Source: Clostridiales bacterium (GTDB lineage: Bacteria; Bacillota; Clostridia; Christensenellales; Aristaeellaceae). From it: a stretch of 64,000 nt of DNA. Shown here in pieces: positions 8,800 through 16,833 of this stretch (positions within the stretch are counted from its first letter, which is position 1; the number at the start of each line of letters is the position of its first letter). The translations under genes and the position numbers were made by a program. The DNA is taken from positions 62,001 through 126,000 of the forward strand of contig SVGY01000005.1 in assembly GCA_015056145.1 (NCBI GenBank). The letters are read 5' to 3'. The notes beneath the pieces are model-generated. The model did no database searches. It was not told the origin of the DNA and was given only the letters and a program-made list of their open reading frames with translations.

Positions 8800-9593
8800 T
8801 CTCTTTCCTCAGGCTGAGCGCTGATGTTCAGAAAATCGTCAGGGATCTGGGTAAGGGGCTTGCGTGCTGCCAGGAACCAGCGGCATTCCTTGTCGGAGGG
8901 GTCCTCCAGTTTGCGGTCTCCGTAAAGGGTTATGTCGGTAAAGCCGCACCGATACATCAGGTTGATGAGTAAATCCGCATCGTGGGCGTACTGCCGCTGC
9001 TGCTCGCCGATACGCTGATAGGTTTCCCCTTCCTGACGGACGAAAATGGCCAGATTCATATCCACGCAGCCCAGGCCCTCGTTGTAGCGGTTCTGCCACA
9101 GGTAGGCGATGTCCTCGTCCTCGTCGCCGATGAAGTGGTTGCCCAGTACCCGGCGCAGCTTGTAGGGGGTGCTCAGGTCAAAAAACAGACCGCCGCCCTC
9201 CCGGATCACCCGCCATGCCGCCTGAAAAAACTGAGTCAGTTCCTGCTCATCCTTAAGGTAGTTGAGGCCGTCGTTGGTGCAGAGCACTGCATCCATCTGC
9301 CGGTGCAGATGCAGGATGCGCATGTCCTGCTTCACAAAGGGGATCATAGCTCCGGCTTTGCGGGCCTTCTGAGAGGCCTCAAAAAGCATGTCCGGGCTCA
9401 GATCCACGCCGGTCATCTGGTAGCCCATAGCCGCCAGCGGAATGGTCAGGCTGCCGGTGCCGCAGGCGCATTCGCAAACCTTGCCCCGGGGAATGCCGTA
9501 GCGTTCCATCAGCGTATGGTAAAACCCGGCCCAGCCGGCATAATCCACGCCGGTCATCAACCGGTCATAAACGGATGCGAATGCGGTGTACAT
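8796..9593 (-). CDS. Class I SAM-dependent methyltransferase
   Basis: A 265-residue methyltransferase of the Rossmann-like class I fold. Motif I is VCECACGTGSLTIPLA, followed by the acidic residue binding the ribose of SAM in MTGVDLSPDML and by VKQDMRIL and LCTNDGLNYL for the later motifs. The substrate is not identifiable; similar stand-alone proteins act on small molecules. It starts 3 bases after the spore-protein stop and overlaps hsp33 by four bases, so the three genes form one operon. Confidence 0.87.
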   Translation of the reverse strand: MYTAFASVYDRLMTGVDYAGWAGFYHTLMERYGIPRGKVCECACGTGSLTIPLAAMGYQMTGVDLSPDMLFEASQKARKAGAMIPFVKQDMRILHLHRQMDAVLCTNDGLNYLKDEQELTQFFQAAWRVIREGGGLFFDLSTPYKLRRVLGNHFIGDEDEDIAYLWQNRYNEGLGCVDMNLAIFVRQEGETYQRIGEQQRQYAHDADLLINLMYRCGFTDITLYGDRKLEDPSDKECRWFLAARKPLTQIPDDFLNISAQPEERE

Positions 9594-9596
9594 GTG

Positions 9597-9815
9597 TCAT
9601 TCTCCTTCTTTTGGGGCATGCCTCCTGCGGCCGATAAGGCCGCCAATGCGCCCGGTTTCCTTGGCGCTGAGCCCGGCCCAGCCCACCTGACGCACACGGG
9701 GCAAAAGGCCCAGCTCGCTGGCAATTTCATATTTCATGCGCTGTTCCTTTGTAAGGTAAGTGAGCGCATTGCGGCGGATAGTACCCTCGATGAGGGCATT
9801 GCGTTTGTCTTTCAC
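9597..9815 (-). CDS. Small acid-soluble spore protein, alpha/beta type (SspF-like)
   Basis: A 72-residue basic protein with the signature of minor alpha/beta-type SASPs, which coat and protect DNA in dormant spores. The blocks MKYEIASELGLLPRV and GWAGLSAKETGRIGGLIGRR align with the KYEIA-ELG and the G-IG positions of SspF-like proteins. The start is GTG at 9815, 8 bases after AAGGAGG. Finding it at the head of an operon with a methyltransferase and Hsp33 is unusual, because SASP genes are normally monocistronic and under the forespore sigma factor G. It is the best direct sign that the organism sporulates. Confidence 0.8.
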   Translation of the reverse strand: MKDKRNALIEGTIRRNALTYLTKEQRMKYEIASELGLLPRVRQVGWAGLSAKETGRIGGLIGRRRHAPKEGE

Positions 9816-9878
9816 GGATAACGCCTCCTTTTGCCAGATAGCTTGGCAGAAAAGCGGAAATCCATACTTCCGGGGGCG

Positions 9879-10850
9879 TTACTGAGCCTGATCCTCTTCT
9901 TCGGAAAGTTCCTCTTCGTCCTCTTCCTTGTACAGGCCCCGGTTTACTTCAGCGCCTTCGATGTTGACGTTGATGTACTTATCGAAAATGCCGTTGGTGT
10001 AGCTGGCGGTAATGAAGCGGCTCAGGGCAAAGCCGATGATGATGTAGTAGGCGCCAAGGACAAGCAGCATCAGATAGGTGTACTGGCCCGGCAGCAGCAG
10101 TGCAACCACGAAAATAAGGGCAGGAACCACCAGCGTAATCACTCTGAACAAAACGCTCTGGGGCAGCCGTCCGATGGTCAGGATAAGGCTGTTGCGCAGA
10201 ACGCCGCCGTAGCCAAGGGTGTAGGTGACAATCTGGGGGTAGATGTACATCTGCATCATCATCCAGATAATGCCCAGAAGCACTACCAGCGACTGGGGAA
10301 TCAGGAAGAAAAAGCTGCTGGCTGCCCGATCGCCATAAAAGGTGTAGCAGATATATACCAGCAACGGCACGCAACCAGTAATAAAGGAGTTGAGCAGTGC
10401 AGGCTTCCAGTTGGCCTTGATGGCATCCTTGTAATCAGACCAGGCAAAGGCGTGCTCGTCCCGGGCCCAGTTGCGGGTAACATAGCAAAGGCCGGCAGTG
10501 GCAGGGCCGGTGATGCCGATGCAGGGAATCAGCCAGAGCAGGGTGTAAAAAATCGTTGAATGGAAAAAATCAGAAAACATTTCGGGGGTAATGGCCGTTT
10601 CCATGTTGAGCCGAGACGGATCTTCCATGGCGGCTCCCAAATTGAGAAGGGAAGAGATGGCCTTTACGATCACAATCATCGTCGGAATCCAGATAACAGA
10701 GTACACCAGATTCAGCCGTACCAGCCCGGACAGACGGGTGCGCAGCATCTCCCAGAACAGCTGCATTCTGGTGCGGGGAAGGTCTTCCTTTTCGTAGTCG
10801 CCCTGACCGCTCTTGCCGTAATAGTAGCGGTTCATCATATTCTTAAACAT
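9879..10850 (-). CDS. YesL/DUF624 family membrane protein
   Basis: A 323-residue integral membrane protein of the DUF624 (YesL) family, often found near carbohydrate uptake genes; the biochemical role is unknown. At least five hydrophobic segments are visible, including IWIPTMIVIVKAISSLLNL, the LLWLIPCIGITGPATAGLCY block typical of the family, and a C-terminal pair near ALIFVVALLLPG and LMLLVLGAYYIIIGF. The C-terminus is strongly acidic. I start at the ATG at 10850, preceded by AAGGAGG at 9 bases; the frame extends upstream but without start signals. It is transcribed away from the phosphoesterase gene at 11103. Confidence 0.85.
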   Translation of the reverse strand: MFKNMMNRYYYGKSGQGDYEKEDLPRTRMQLFWEMLRTRLSGLVRLNLVYSVIWIPTMIVIVKAISSLLNLGAAMEDPSRLNMETAITPEMFSDFFHSTIFYTLLWLIPCIGITGPATAGLCYVTRNWARDEHAFAWSDYKDAIKANWKPALLNSFITGCVPLLVYICYTFYGDRAASSFFFLIPQSLVVLLGIIWMMMQMYIYPQIVTYTLGYGGVLRNSLILTIGRLPQSVLFRVITLVVPALIFVVALLLPGQYTYLMLLVLGAYYIIIGFALSRFITASYTNGIFDKYINVNIEGAEVNRGLYKEEDEEELSEEEDQAQ

Positions 10851-10961
10851 AGGGGGCCTCCTTGGCAGGTCATCATGGCAATACCATGTACCTTTCATTA
10901 TAACATATCCATGCAAGAAAACGAAAGAGCGATTCCTGGCTGAATATCCGGGAAAAAAACG

Positions 10962-11001
10962 TTTACGGCCTCTTCTCGGGAAAGTGTGAACAGGCCGTAA
11001 A
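10962..11001. other. Perfect 10-bp inverted repeat in a divergent intergenic region
   Basis: TTTACGGCCT at 10962-10971 is repeated inverted as AGGCCGTAAA at 10992-11001, with a 20-base spacer. Read on the minus strand it is followed by ACGTTTTTTT, so it could be a terminator or attenuator upstream of the DUF624 gene, although no minus-strand gene precedes it. It could also be an operator. Confidence 0.45.
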
Positions 11002-11024
11002 TTCTTGTATATGTTCATCATCAA

Positions 11025-11053
11025 TTGCACATTGACGCAAGCTTTGCTATACT
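11025..11053 (+). promoter_or_regulatory. Sigma-A type promoter for the phosphoesterase gene
   Basis: TTGCAC, 17 bases, TATACT. It ends 49 bases before the ATG at 11103. Confidence 0.6.
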
Positions 11054-11102
11054 GTACTGGATTTTTTCCATCAACCGATTTTTCCGAAAGGGGCTGAAGC
11101 CC

Positions 11103-11804
11103 ATGCGAATTGCGCTCGTCGCCGACCTGCACGGCAACCGTGCCGCCACCCTTGCCCTGGAAAAGGATCTGCAAACCACCCGTCCGGACAGGATCATCTG
11201 CCTGGGGGATGTGGTGGGCAAAGGCCCCTGCAGCGACTTTACCTTTGACTGGGCCTTTGCCAACTGCGATTTGATCGTTGGCGGCAACTGGGATTTCGGC
11301 GTAGCGAAGAAGATGTTTCCCAAGGACGAGCCCTACTGGACTCAGCTGGGCCCGGAGCGTATGCAGAAGCTGAGCCAGCTGCCCACGGAAGCGGAGCTGA
11401 TGCTTTCCGGGCGCAGCATCCGGCTGATCCATGGCCGCCCCATCATGAAAGAACTCATCGGCACGGGAGCCACTCACGAGCAGATCGACCCGCTGTTCAT
11501 AAAGCCCGACGGCAGCCGCTGGGATGTAGTGGCTTTTGCGGATGCGCACCGTCACGGCATGCGCACCATCAACCCCGGCCTGTTCATCAACAGCGGCAGC
11601 GTGGGCAACGCTTTGGGCGTGCCCCTTTGCTGCTATGCTCTGTTAGAGGGTGAAGAAGGCACAGAGGACGCCCCCTTTGAGGTTCGCTTCCGCCAGGTCG
11701 GCTACGACAAGGCGCTGGCGCTGCAGGATGCGGCCCTTCACCCGGATATTCCCCGCATCGACACCTTCATCCGGGAAATACAGACCGGCCTTTACAGCAG
11801 ATAA
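11103..11804 (+). CDS. Metallophosphoesterase family protein
   Basis: A 233-residue calcineurin-like phosphoesterase. The metal-binding motifs appear in order: DLHGN (residues about 8-12, the D-x-H), GDVVGKGP (G-D), GGNWD (G-N, with D replacing the usual H/E context) and later LIHGRP and FADAHRHG, the last corresponding to the G-H-T/S-H site with altered residues. It resembles the YfcE/ApaH-like group that cleaves phosphodiesters, but the substrate is unknown. AAAGGGG precedes the ATG. The gene lies just upstream of a MATE transporter in the same direction with a 43-base gap. Confidence 0.83.
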   Translation: MRIALVADLHGNRAATLALEKDLQTTRPDRIICLGDVVGKGPCSDFTFDWAFANCDLIVGGNWDFGVAKKMFPKDEPYWTQLGPERMQKLSQLPTEAELMLSGRSIRLIHGRPIMKELIGTGATHEQIDPLFIKPDGSRWDVVAFADAHRHGMRTINPGLFINSGSVGNALGVPLCCYALLEGEEGTEDAPFEVRFRQVGYDKALALQDAALHPDIPRIDTFIREIQTGLYSR

Positions 11805-11847
11805 CCGCCCTTTGCGGCCTCCACCATCACCCTGAGGTATACTGCCA

Positions 11848-13215
11848 ATGAAAAAAACCGCTTACATACGGGATATGACCAGCGGCTCCATCATCCGCCA
11901 TATCATCACCTTTGCCATTCCCCTTCTGGTGGGCAACCTGTTCCAGCAGCTCTACAACCTGGTAGATACCATGGTGGTGGGCTACCGGCTGGGCGACCAG
12001 GCCATTGCCGCTATCGGCGCCATTGTGTCCCTCTATTCCATGATCGTGGATTTTGCCTGCGATCTCAACAACGGTTACGGCATCATCGTTACCCAGCGCT
12101 TTGGGGCCGGCGATCCGGATCAAATGCGCAAGTCCGTTGCCGGCATGATGGAGCTGAACCTGTTCGCCGGAATCCTGCTGCCCACCCTGTCGCTGGTTTT
12201 CCTCAAGCCCATGCTGCATCTCATGAATACCCCCGACGAGATCTTCGGGCAGTCCTACGCTTACATTTCCATCATTTGCGCAGGCATCCCCGTTACCATC
12301 GGCTACAATATGTTTGCCTCCATCCTGCGGGCGGTGGGCAACAGCCGCTCGCCCCTGGTGTTCCTGATCCTGTCCAGCCTTCTGAACGTTGCGCTGGATA
12401 TCCTCTTCGTTTGGGTTCTGAACATGGGCATTGGCGGCGCTGCCCTGGCCACGGTGCTGGCGCAGCTTGCGGCCACGCTGTGCAGCGGTACATATGTTTG
12501 GAAGCATTACCGGCAATATCTGCCCAAAAAAGAAGACCTGCGTGTGCCGGGCCGCCTGCTTGTGGCTCTTGTTTTAAGCGGCGGTTCCCTGGCGATGATG
12601 TCCGTTGTGGTGGAGTTTGGCACCGTTATTTTCCAGAGCGCAGCCAACCTTCTGGGCAAAATGTACATCACCGCCCATTCCTCTGCCCGTCGCCTGCTGA
12701 TCATGATGATCCAGCCCATTATCAGCCTTTCCGTTGCCAACATGACCTTTATCGGCCAGAACTGGGGTGCAGGCAACAAGGAGCGCATCCAGCCTGCCAT
12801 CCGCCTCTCCCTCCTGATGGAGCTGCTCTGGGGCGCCTTCGTGGTGGCGGTATTCTTCCTTTTCGGCAGACAACTGATCCACTTCACCACCGGCACTACC
12901 GACACGGACATCCTGAAAAACGCCGTGCTGAGCCTGCGCATCAACTGCGTACTCTACCCGGTGCTGGGCGTGCTCTTCTGCATGCGCAACACCATGCAGG
13001 CCATGGGCCACAAGGTTATTCCCGTGCTTTCCAGCGTTATCGAGCTGATCATGAAGCTGATCGCCGTTGCGCTATTCATCCCAAAGTGGGGCTTCATCGG
13101 CGTATGCATCACCGAGCCGGTAACGTGGCTTCTAATGACCGCATTCCTTCTGGGCTGCTATCTATTCTTCCGGAAAAAGTGGTTTGGGGGGAAACTTTCA
13201 GAAAACTGTGTTTGA
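11848..13215 (+). CDS. MATE family efflux transporter
   Basis: A 455-residue polytopic membrane protein of the multidrug and toxic compound extrusion family. About 12 hydrophobic segments are present in two similar halves. Family blocks include SIIRHIITFAIPLLVGNLFQ and LYNLVDTMVVGYRLGDQAI near the N-terminus and the GIGGAALATVLAQL stretch. Such proteins export cationic compounds using a sodium or proton gradient; the substrate cannot be told. The stop is followed at once by a 225-bp repeat array. Confidence 0.93.
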   Translation: MKKTAYIRDMTSGSIIRHIITFAIPLLVGNLFQQLYNLVDTMVVGYRLGDQAIAAIGAIVSLYSMIVDFACDLNNGYGIIVTQRFGAGDPDQMRKSVAGMMELNLFAGILLPTLSLVFLKPMLHLMNTPDEIFGQSYAYISIICAGIPVTIGYNMFASILRAVGNSRSPLVFLILSSLLNVALDILFVWVLNMGIGGAALATVLAQLAATLCSGTYVWKHYRQYLPKKEDLRVPGRLLVALVLSGGSLAMMSVVVEFGTVIFQSAANLLGKMYITAHSSARRLLIMMIQPIISLSVANMTFIGQNWGAGNKERIQPAIRLSLLMELLWGAFVVAVFFLFGRQLIHFTTGTTDTDILKNAVLSLRINCVLYPVLGVLFCMRNTMQAMGHKVIPVLSSVIELIMKLIAVALFIPKWGFIGVCITEPVTWLLMTAFLLGCYLFFRKKWFGGKLSENCV

Positions 13216-14118
13216 CAGGTACGGCGGGCACGGACTCTGGCGGTGCAGGCGGGAGGAGGCTTTTCCCCGGGAAAAGCCCCCTCCCGCACCCTCCCGAAAA
13301 GCGTATATGGGCATAGATATTTTGGTCAGGAAGGGACTGCCTGTGTGCGGTGGTTTCTTTTTTGTGTGCCAACTTGGATGAAAATGCGGTCTTCTTTTGC
13401 TTCTTTTCTTCTGGCACAGAAGAAAAGAAGGCCCCCGGCAGGCTAAACAGCGGGCACTGGCTGTGGCGGTGCAGGCGGGAGAAGGCTTTTCCCCGGAAAA
13501 AGCCCCCTCCCGGACCCTCCCGAAAAGCGCATATGGGCATAGATATTTTGTGCAGAAAGGGACTGCCTGTGTGCGGTGGTCTCTTTTTGTTTGCTGATTT
13601 GGCTGCAAATGCGGTCTTCTTTTGCTTCTTTTCTTCTGACGCAGGAGAAAAGAAGGCCCCCGGCAGGGTAAACAGCGGGTACTGGCTGCGGCGGTGCAGG
13701 CGGGAGAAGGCTTTTCCCCGGGAAAAGCCCCCTCCCGCACCCTCCCGAAAAGCGTATATGGGGAAGGGTTTTTTGTGCAGGAAGGGGCTGCCGGTTTGCG
13801 GTGGTCTCTTTTTGTTTGCTGACTTGGCTGCAAATGCGGTCTTCTTTTGCTTCTTTTCTTCTGACACAGAAGAAAAGAAGGCCCCCGGCAGGGTAAACAG
13901 CGGGTACGGACTCTGGCGGTGCAGGCGGGAGAAGGCTTTTCCCCGGGAAAAGCCCCCTCCCGTACCCTCCCGAAAAGCGTATATGGGGAAGGGTATTTTG
14001 TGCAGGAAGGGGCTGCCGGTTTGCGGTGGTCTCTTTTTTGTGTGCCAACTTGGCTGCAAATGCGGTCTTCTTTTGCTTCTTTTCTTCTGACACAGAAGAA
14101 AAGAAGGCCCCCGGCAGG
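13216..14118. repeat. 225-bp composite palindromic repeat (family R1), four units
   Basis: Four units of 225-226 bp; the GCCCCCGGCAGG landmark falls at 13431, 13656, 13881 and 14107. Each unit has three inverted repeats in fixed order: GCGGGAG...CTCCCGC enclosing GGCTTTTCCC/GGGAAAAGCC; a terminator-like arm pair around GGACTGCCGG and GGTCTCTTTTT; and CTTCTTTTCTTCTG/CAGAAGAAAAGAAG with a 3-base loop. Core orientation follows the minus strand, that is downstream of acn. The same family recurs at 40302, 48585 and 62858. Confidence 0.92.
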
Positions 14119-14142
14119 GCCCTCCACAGCCCTATCGCATCC

Positions 14143-14174
14143 AAAAAAACCTGCTGCACATTGAATGCAGCAGG
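14143..14174 (-). terminator. Rho-independent terminator of acn
   Basis: Nine-base arms CCTGCTGCA/TGCAGCAGG with a 7-base loop, followed on the minus strand by TTTTTTT, 19 bases after the acn stop. Confidence 0.85.
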
Positions 14175-14192
14175 CTCTTTTATTCGTCTTTC

Positions 14193-16118
14193 TTACTTCC
14201 CGGCGATCATGTTGATGAGGCCGCCGGCCAGCAGCATCTGCCGCTGACGGTCGGTCACTTTCAGCTTCATGGTGGCGGTGAAGCCCTTGGTCTTGTTGGT
14301 AACGGGAATCTCCTCTGCGCCGCTTTCCACCAGCTGGCGGATACCGGTAAGGACGATCTCGTCTTCCTGATCGAAGCGGTCGTAATCGGCCTCGTTGACG
14401 AACTCCAGAGGCAGAATGCCGTTATTGATCAGGTTGGCACGGTGGATGCGGGCAAAGCTCTTGGCCAGCACGCCACGGATCTTCAGGTACAGGGGCACCA
14501 GGGCGGCATGCTCACGGCTGGAGCCCTGGCCGTAGTTCTGGCCAGCTACCAGGAAGCCGCCGCCGGCAGCCTTGGCACGCTCGGGGAAGGTAGCATCCAC
14601 GGGGCTGAGGCAGTACTCGCTCAGCTTCGGGATGTTGCTGCGGAAGGGCAGCAGATTGCTGCCGCTGGGCATAATGTGGTCGGTGGTGATATTGTCTTCC
14701 ATCTTGAGCAGGGCGGAGCCGGTCAGGTCGTCTGCCAGCACATCGGCCTGGGGGAAGGGCTTGATGTTGGGGCCACGGACGACCTCCACATCGGCAGCCT
14801 CTGCCTCGGCGGCAGGGGGCAGGATCATGTTGTCGTTGCAGACAAAGGTCTCGGGCATTTCAACGTCCAGATCCGCCTCCACATCCCGGGGATCGCTCAG
14901 ATAACCGGAAAGGGCGGTGGCAGCGGCGGTTTCGCAGCTGACCAGGTAAATGCCGGCGGATTTGGTTCCGCTGCGGCCGAAGAAGTTACGGTTGTTGGTA
15001 CGCACGCTAACGCCGTTGGTCTGGGGGCTCTGGCCCATGCCGATGCAGAAGCCGCAGGCGGTTTCGCAGATACGGGCGCCGGCCTGGATCATATCCGCAA
15101 GGGCGCCGTTCTGGCTGAGCATGGTCAGCACCTGACGGCTGCCGGGGGCGATGACCAGGGACACTTCGGGGTTCACGGTCTTGCCACGGAGCATGGCGGC
15201 AACACGCATCATATCCTGATAGCTGGAGTTGGTGCAGCTGCCGATGCACACCTGATCCACCTTAATCTTGCCCGCTTCCTTCACGGTCATTACGTTATCG
15301 GGCATATGGGGCAGGGCCACCATGGGTTCCAGGGCGCTCAGGTCGATTTCAACGGTTTCCTCGTAAACTGCGTCCTCGTCTGCGGTCAGGGGCTGATAAT
15401 CCTCTTCACGGTTCTGGGCCTTAAGGAAAGCACGAGTCACCTCGTCGCTGGGGAACACGGAAGTGGTAGCGCCCAGCTCTGCGCCCATGTTGGTAATGGT
15501 GGCACGCTCGGGGATGGACAGGGTAGCCACGCCGGGGCCGGTGTATTCCATCACCTTGCCCACGCCGCCCTTTACGCTCAGGCGGCGCAGCAGCTCAAGG
15601 ATAACGTCCTTGGCAGCAACGCCACGGCTCAGCTTGCCGGTAAGGCGCACATTGACCACGCTGGGGCAGTCCAGATAATAGGCGCCGCCGCCCATGGCCA
15701 CGGCCACGTCAAGGCCGCCGGCACCGATGGCGATCATGCCCAGTGCGCCGCCGGTGGGAGTATGGCTGTCGCTGCCCAGCAAAGTCTTGCCGGGCTTGCC
15801 GATGCGCTCCAGCTGCACCTGATGGCAGATGCCGTTGCCGGGCTTGCTCAGCCAGATGCCGTGCTTCTTTGCCACGGTGGTGATGTACTTATGGTCGTCA
15901 GCATTTTCAAAGCCGGTCTGCAGGGTGTTATGGTCGATATAGGCCACGCTGCGTTCGGTACGCACACGGGAAATGCCCATTGCCTCAAACTGCAGGTAGG
16001 CCATGGTGCCGGTGGAATCCTGCGTCAAAGTCTGGTCGATACGGATGGAGATCTCCTTGCCGGGGATCATTTCGCCGGAAAGCAGGTGCGCCGACAGGAT
16101 TTTCTGCGTTACGTTCAT
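14193..16118 (-). CDS. acn: Aconitate hydratase
   Basis: A 641-residue aconitase of the short, single-chain bacterial group, catalysing citrate to isocitrate in the cytoplasm. The iron-sulphur ligands are visible as the cysteine of GSCTN and the CxxC of ACGFCIGMGQ. Other family blocks are LGSDSHTPTGGALGMIAIG near residue 115, TTDHIMPSG at the start of the swivelling domain and GQNYGQGSSREHAAL in the C-terminal domain. The start is ATG at 16118 with GGAGGACAGAAC before it. A TATAAT lies at 16197-16202 on the minus strand, but no good -35 is spaced from it. No citrate synthase or isocitrate dehydrogenase gene is adjacent. Confidence 0.95.
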   Translation of the reverse strand: MNVTQKILSAHLLSGEMIPGKEISIRIDQTLTQDSTGTMAYLQFEAMGISRVRTERSVAYIDHNTLQTGFENADDHKYITTVAKKHGIWLSKPGNGICHQVQLERIGKPGKTLLGSDSHTPTGGALGMIAIGAGGLDVAVAMGGGAYYLDCPSVVNVRLTGKLSRGVAAKDVILELLRRLSVKGGVGKVMEYTGPGVATLSIPERATITNMGAELGATTSVFPSDEVTRAFLKAQNREEDYQPLTADEDAVYEETVEIDLSALEPMVALPHMPDNVMTVKEAGKIKVDQVCIGSCTNSSYQDMMRVAAMLRGKTVNPEVSLVIAPGSRQVLTMLSQNGALADMIQAGARICETACGFCIGMGQSPQTNGVSVRTNNRNFFGRSGTKSAGIYLVSCETAAATALSGYLSDPRDVEADLDVEMPETFVCNDNMILPPAAEAEAADVEVVRGPNIKPFPQADVLADDLTGSALLKMEDNITTDHIMPSGSNLLPFRSNIPKLSEYCLSPVDATFPERAKAAGGGFLVAGQNYGQGSSREHAALVPLYLKIRGVLAKSFARIHRANLINNGILPLEFVNEADYDRFDQEDEIVLTGIRQLVESGAEEIPVTNKTKGFTATMKLKVTDRQRQMLLAGGLINMIAGK

Positions 16119-16303
16119 GTTCTGTCCTCCAAAGAAATAGTGGGGATATGTTTCTGGCAGCCCTCGCCGCCCCTGCGTTTACTGCACATAAACGCTATTA
16201 TACAATGCACAGTATAGACAATCCGCCCCGGCCTTTCAACGGAAAACCACAAGAAATGCAGCAAAAAACAGCATTTGTACACTTTCACGCCCCGGCTGTG
16301 ATT

Positions 16304-16332
16304 TTGACACAGCCGGCTTTTCGTGGTATGCT
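16304..16332 (+). promoter_or_regulatory. Sigma-A promoter of the DUF1292 gene
   Basis: Consensus -35 TTGACA, 17-base spacer and TATGCT, ending 70 bases before the ATG at 16403. Confidence 0.7.
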
Positions 16333-16402
16333 TTTCCTACGTTCTGCACTTCTTTCACGCACATCTGCACACAAACCGATCACACAAGGAGATGCAATCA
16401 TC

Positions 16403-16711
16403 ATGGAAGACATGAACAAGATGCTTCAGGATCTGCTGGGCGAAGCGCCCGACAACATCGTCGTCCTCAACGACGAAAACGGCAACGAGGTGGAGTTTGA
16501 ATTTCTGGACCTGATGGAATACAACGGCAGCGAGTACGTTATCCTTCTTCCTAAGGACGACGGGGATGGCGAAGTAGTCATCCTGAAAGTGCTCGCCGGA
16601 GAAAGCGGCGAAGAAGAATCCTACGTCAGCGTGGACGACGCGGAGACCCTCGACGCCGTATTCCAGCTGTTCAAGGAAAAATTCAAAGACGACTTCAACT
16701 TCGTGGACTGA
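16403..16711 (+). CDS. DUF1292 family acidic protein
   Basis: A 102-residue very acidic protein with the core NIVVLNDENGNEVEFEFLDL and EYVILLPKDDGDGEVVILKV, the beta-rich pattern of DUF1292 (YrzB-like) proteins, common in Bacillota and of unknown function. The ATG follows AAGGAG by 11 bases. It stands alone between its own promoter (16304) and a terminator (16731). The Asp/Glu-rich composition is typical for the family. Confidence 0.85.
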   Translation: MEDMNKMLQDLLGEAPDNIVVLNDENGNEVEFEFLDLMEYNGSEYVILLPKDDGDGEVVILKVLAGESGEEESYVSVDDAETLDAVFQLFKEKFKDDFNFVD

Positions 16712-16730
16712 TCCGCCACTGCGCATGCCA

Positions 16731-16755
16731 AACGGGCTCCGGCCCGTTTTTTCTT
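16731..16755 (+). terminator. Rho-independent terminator of the DUF1292 gene
   Basis: AACGGGC and GCCCGTT around a 4-base loop, followed by TTTTCTTTT. Confidence 0.85.
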
Positions 16756-16768
16756 TTGCGCCCTTTGG

Positions 16769-16797
16769 TTGACACCTGTCTGCAAAGGGGGTATCAT
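16769..16797 (+). promoter_or_regulatory. Sigma-A promoter of the glycosyltransferase gene
   Basis: TTGACA, 17 bases, TATCAT, ending 36 bases before the ATG at 16834. Confidence 0.7.
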
Positions 16798-16833
16798 TCA
16801 CATATACTTTCACTTGCTTTGGAGGGATTTTCC

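Noticed and set aside
10851-11555. A 5' extension of the DUF624 frame
   Set aside because: It runs antisense through the phosphoesterase gene; the ATG at 10850 has a strong ribosome binding site and the family's usual N-terminus.
13216-14118. Insertion sequence
   Set aside because: No transposase frame and no consistent target duplication can be seen at the ends; it is called a repeat only.
13109-14159. Several 240-316 codon minus-strand frames across the R1 array
   Set aside because: The frames overlap in all phases, consist of repeated peptide and have no start context; they are treated as repeat DNA.
14442-16217. A 591-codon plus-strand frame
   Set aside because: It is the antisense of aconitase; the His/Gly-rich translation is typical of such shadows.
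16188-16225. Promoter for acn on the minus strand
   Set aside because: A TATAAT is present at 16197-16202, but the only TTGTCT lies 13 bases away, too close for a normal promoter.
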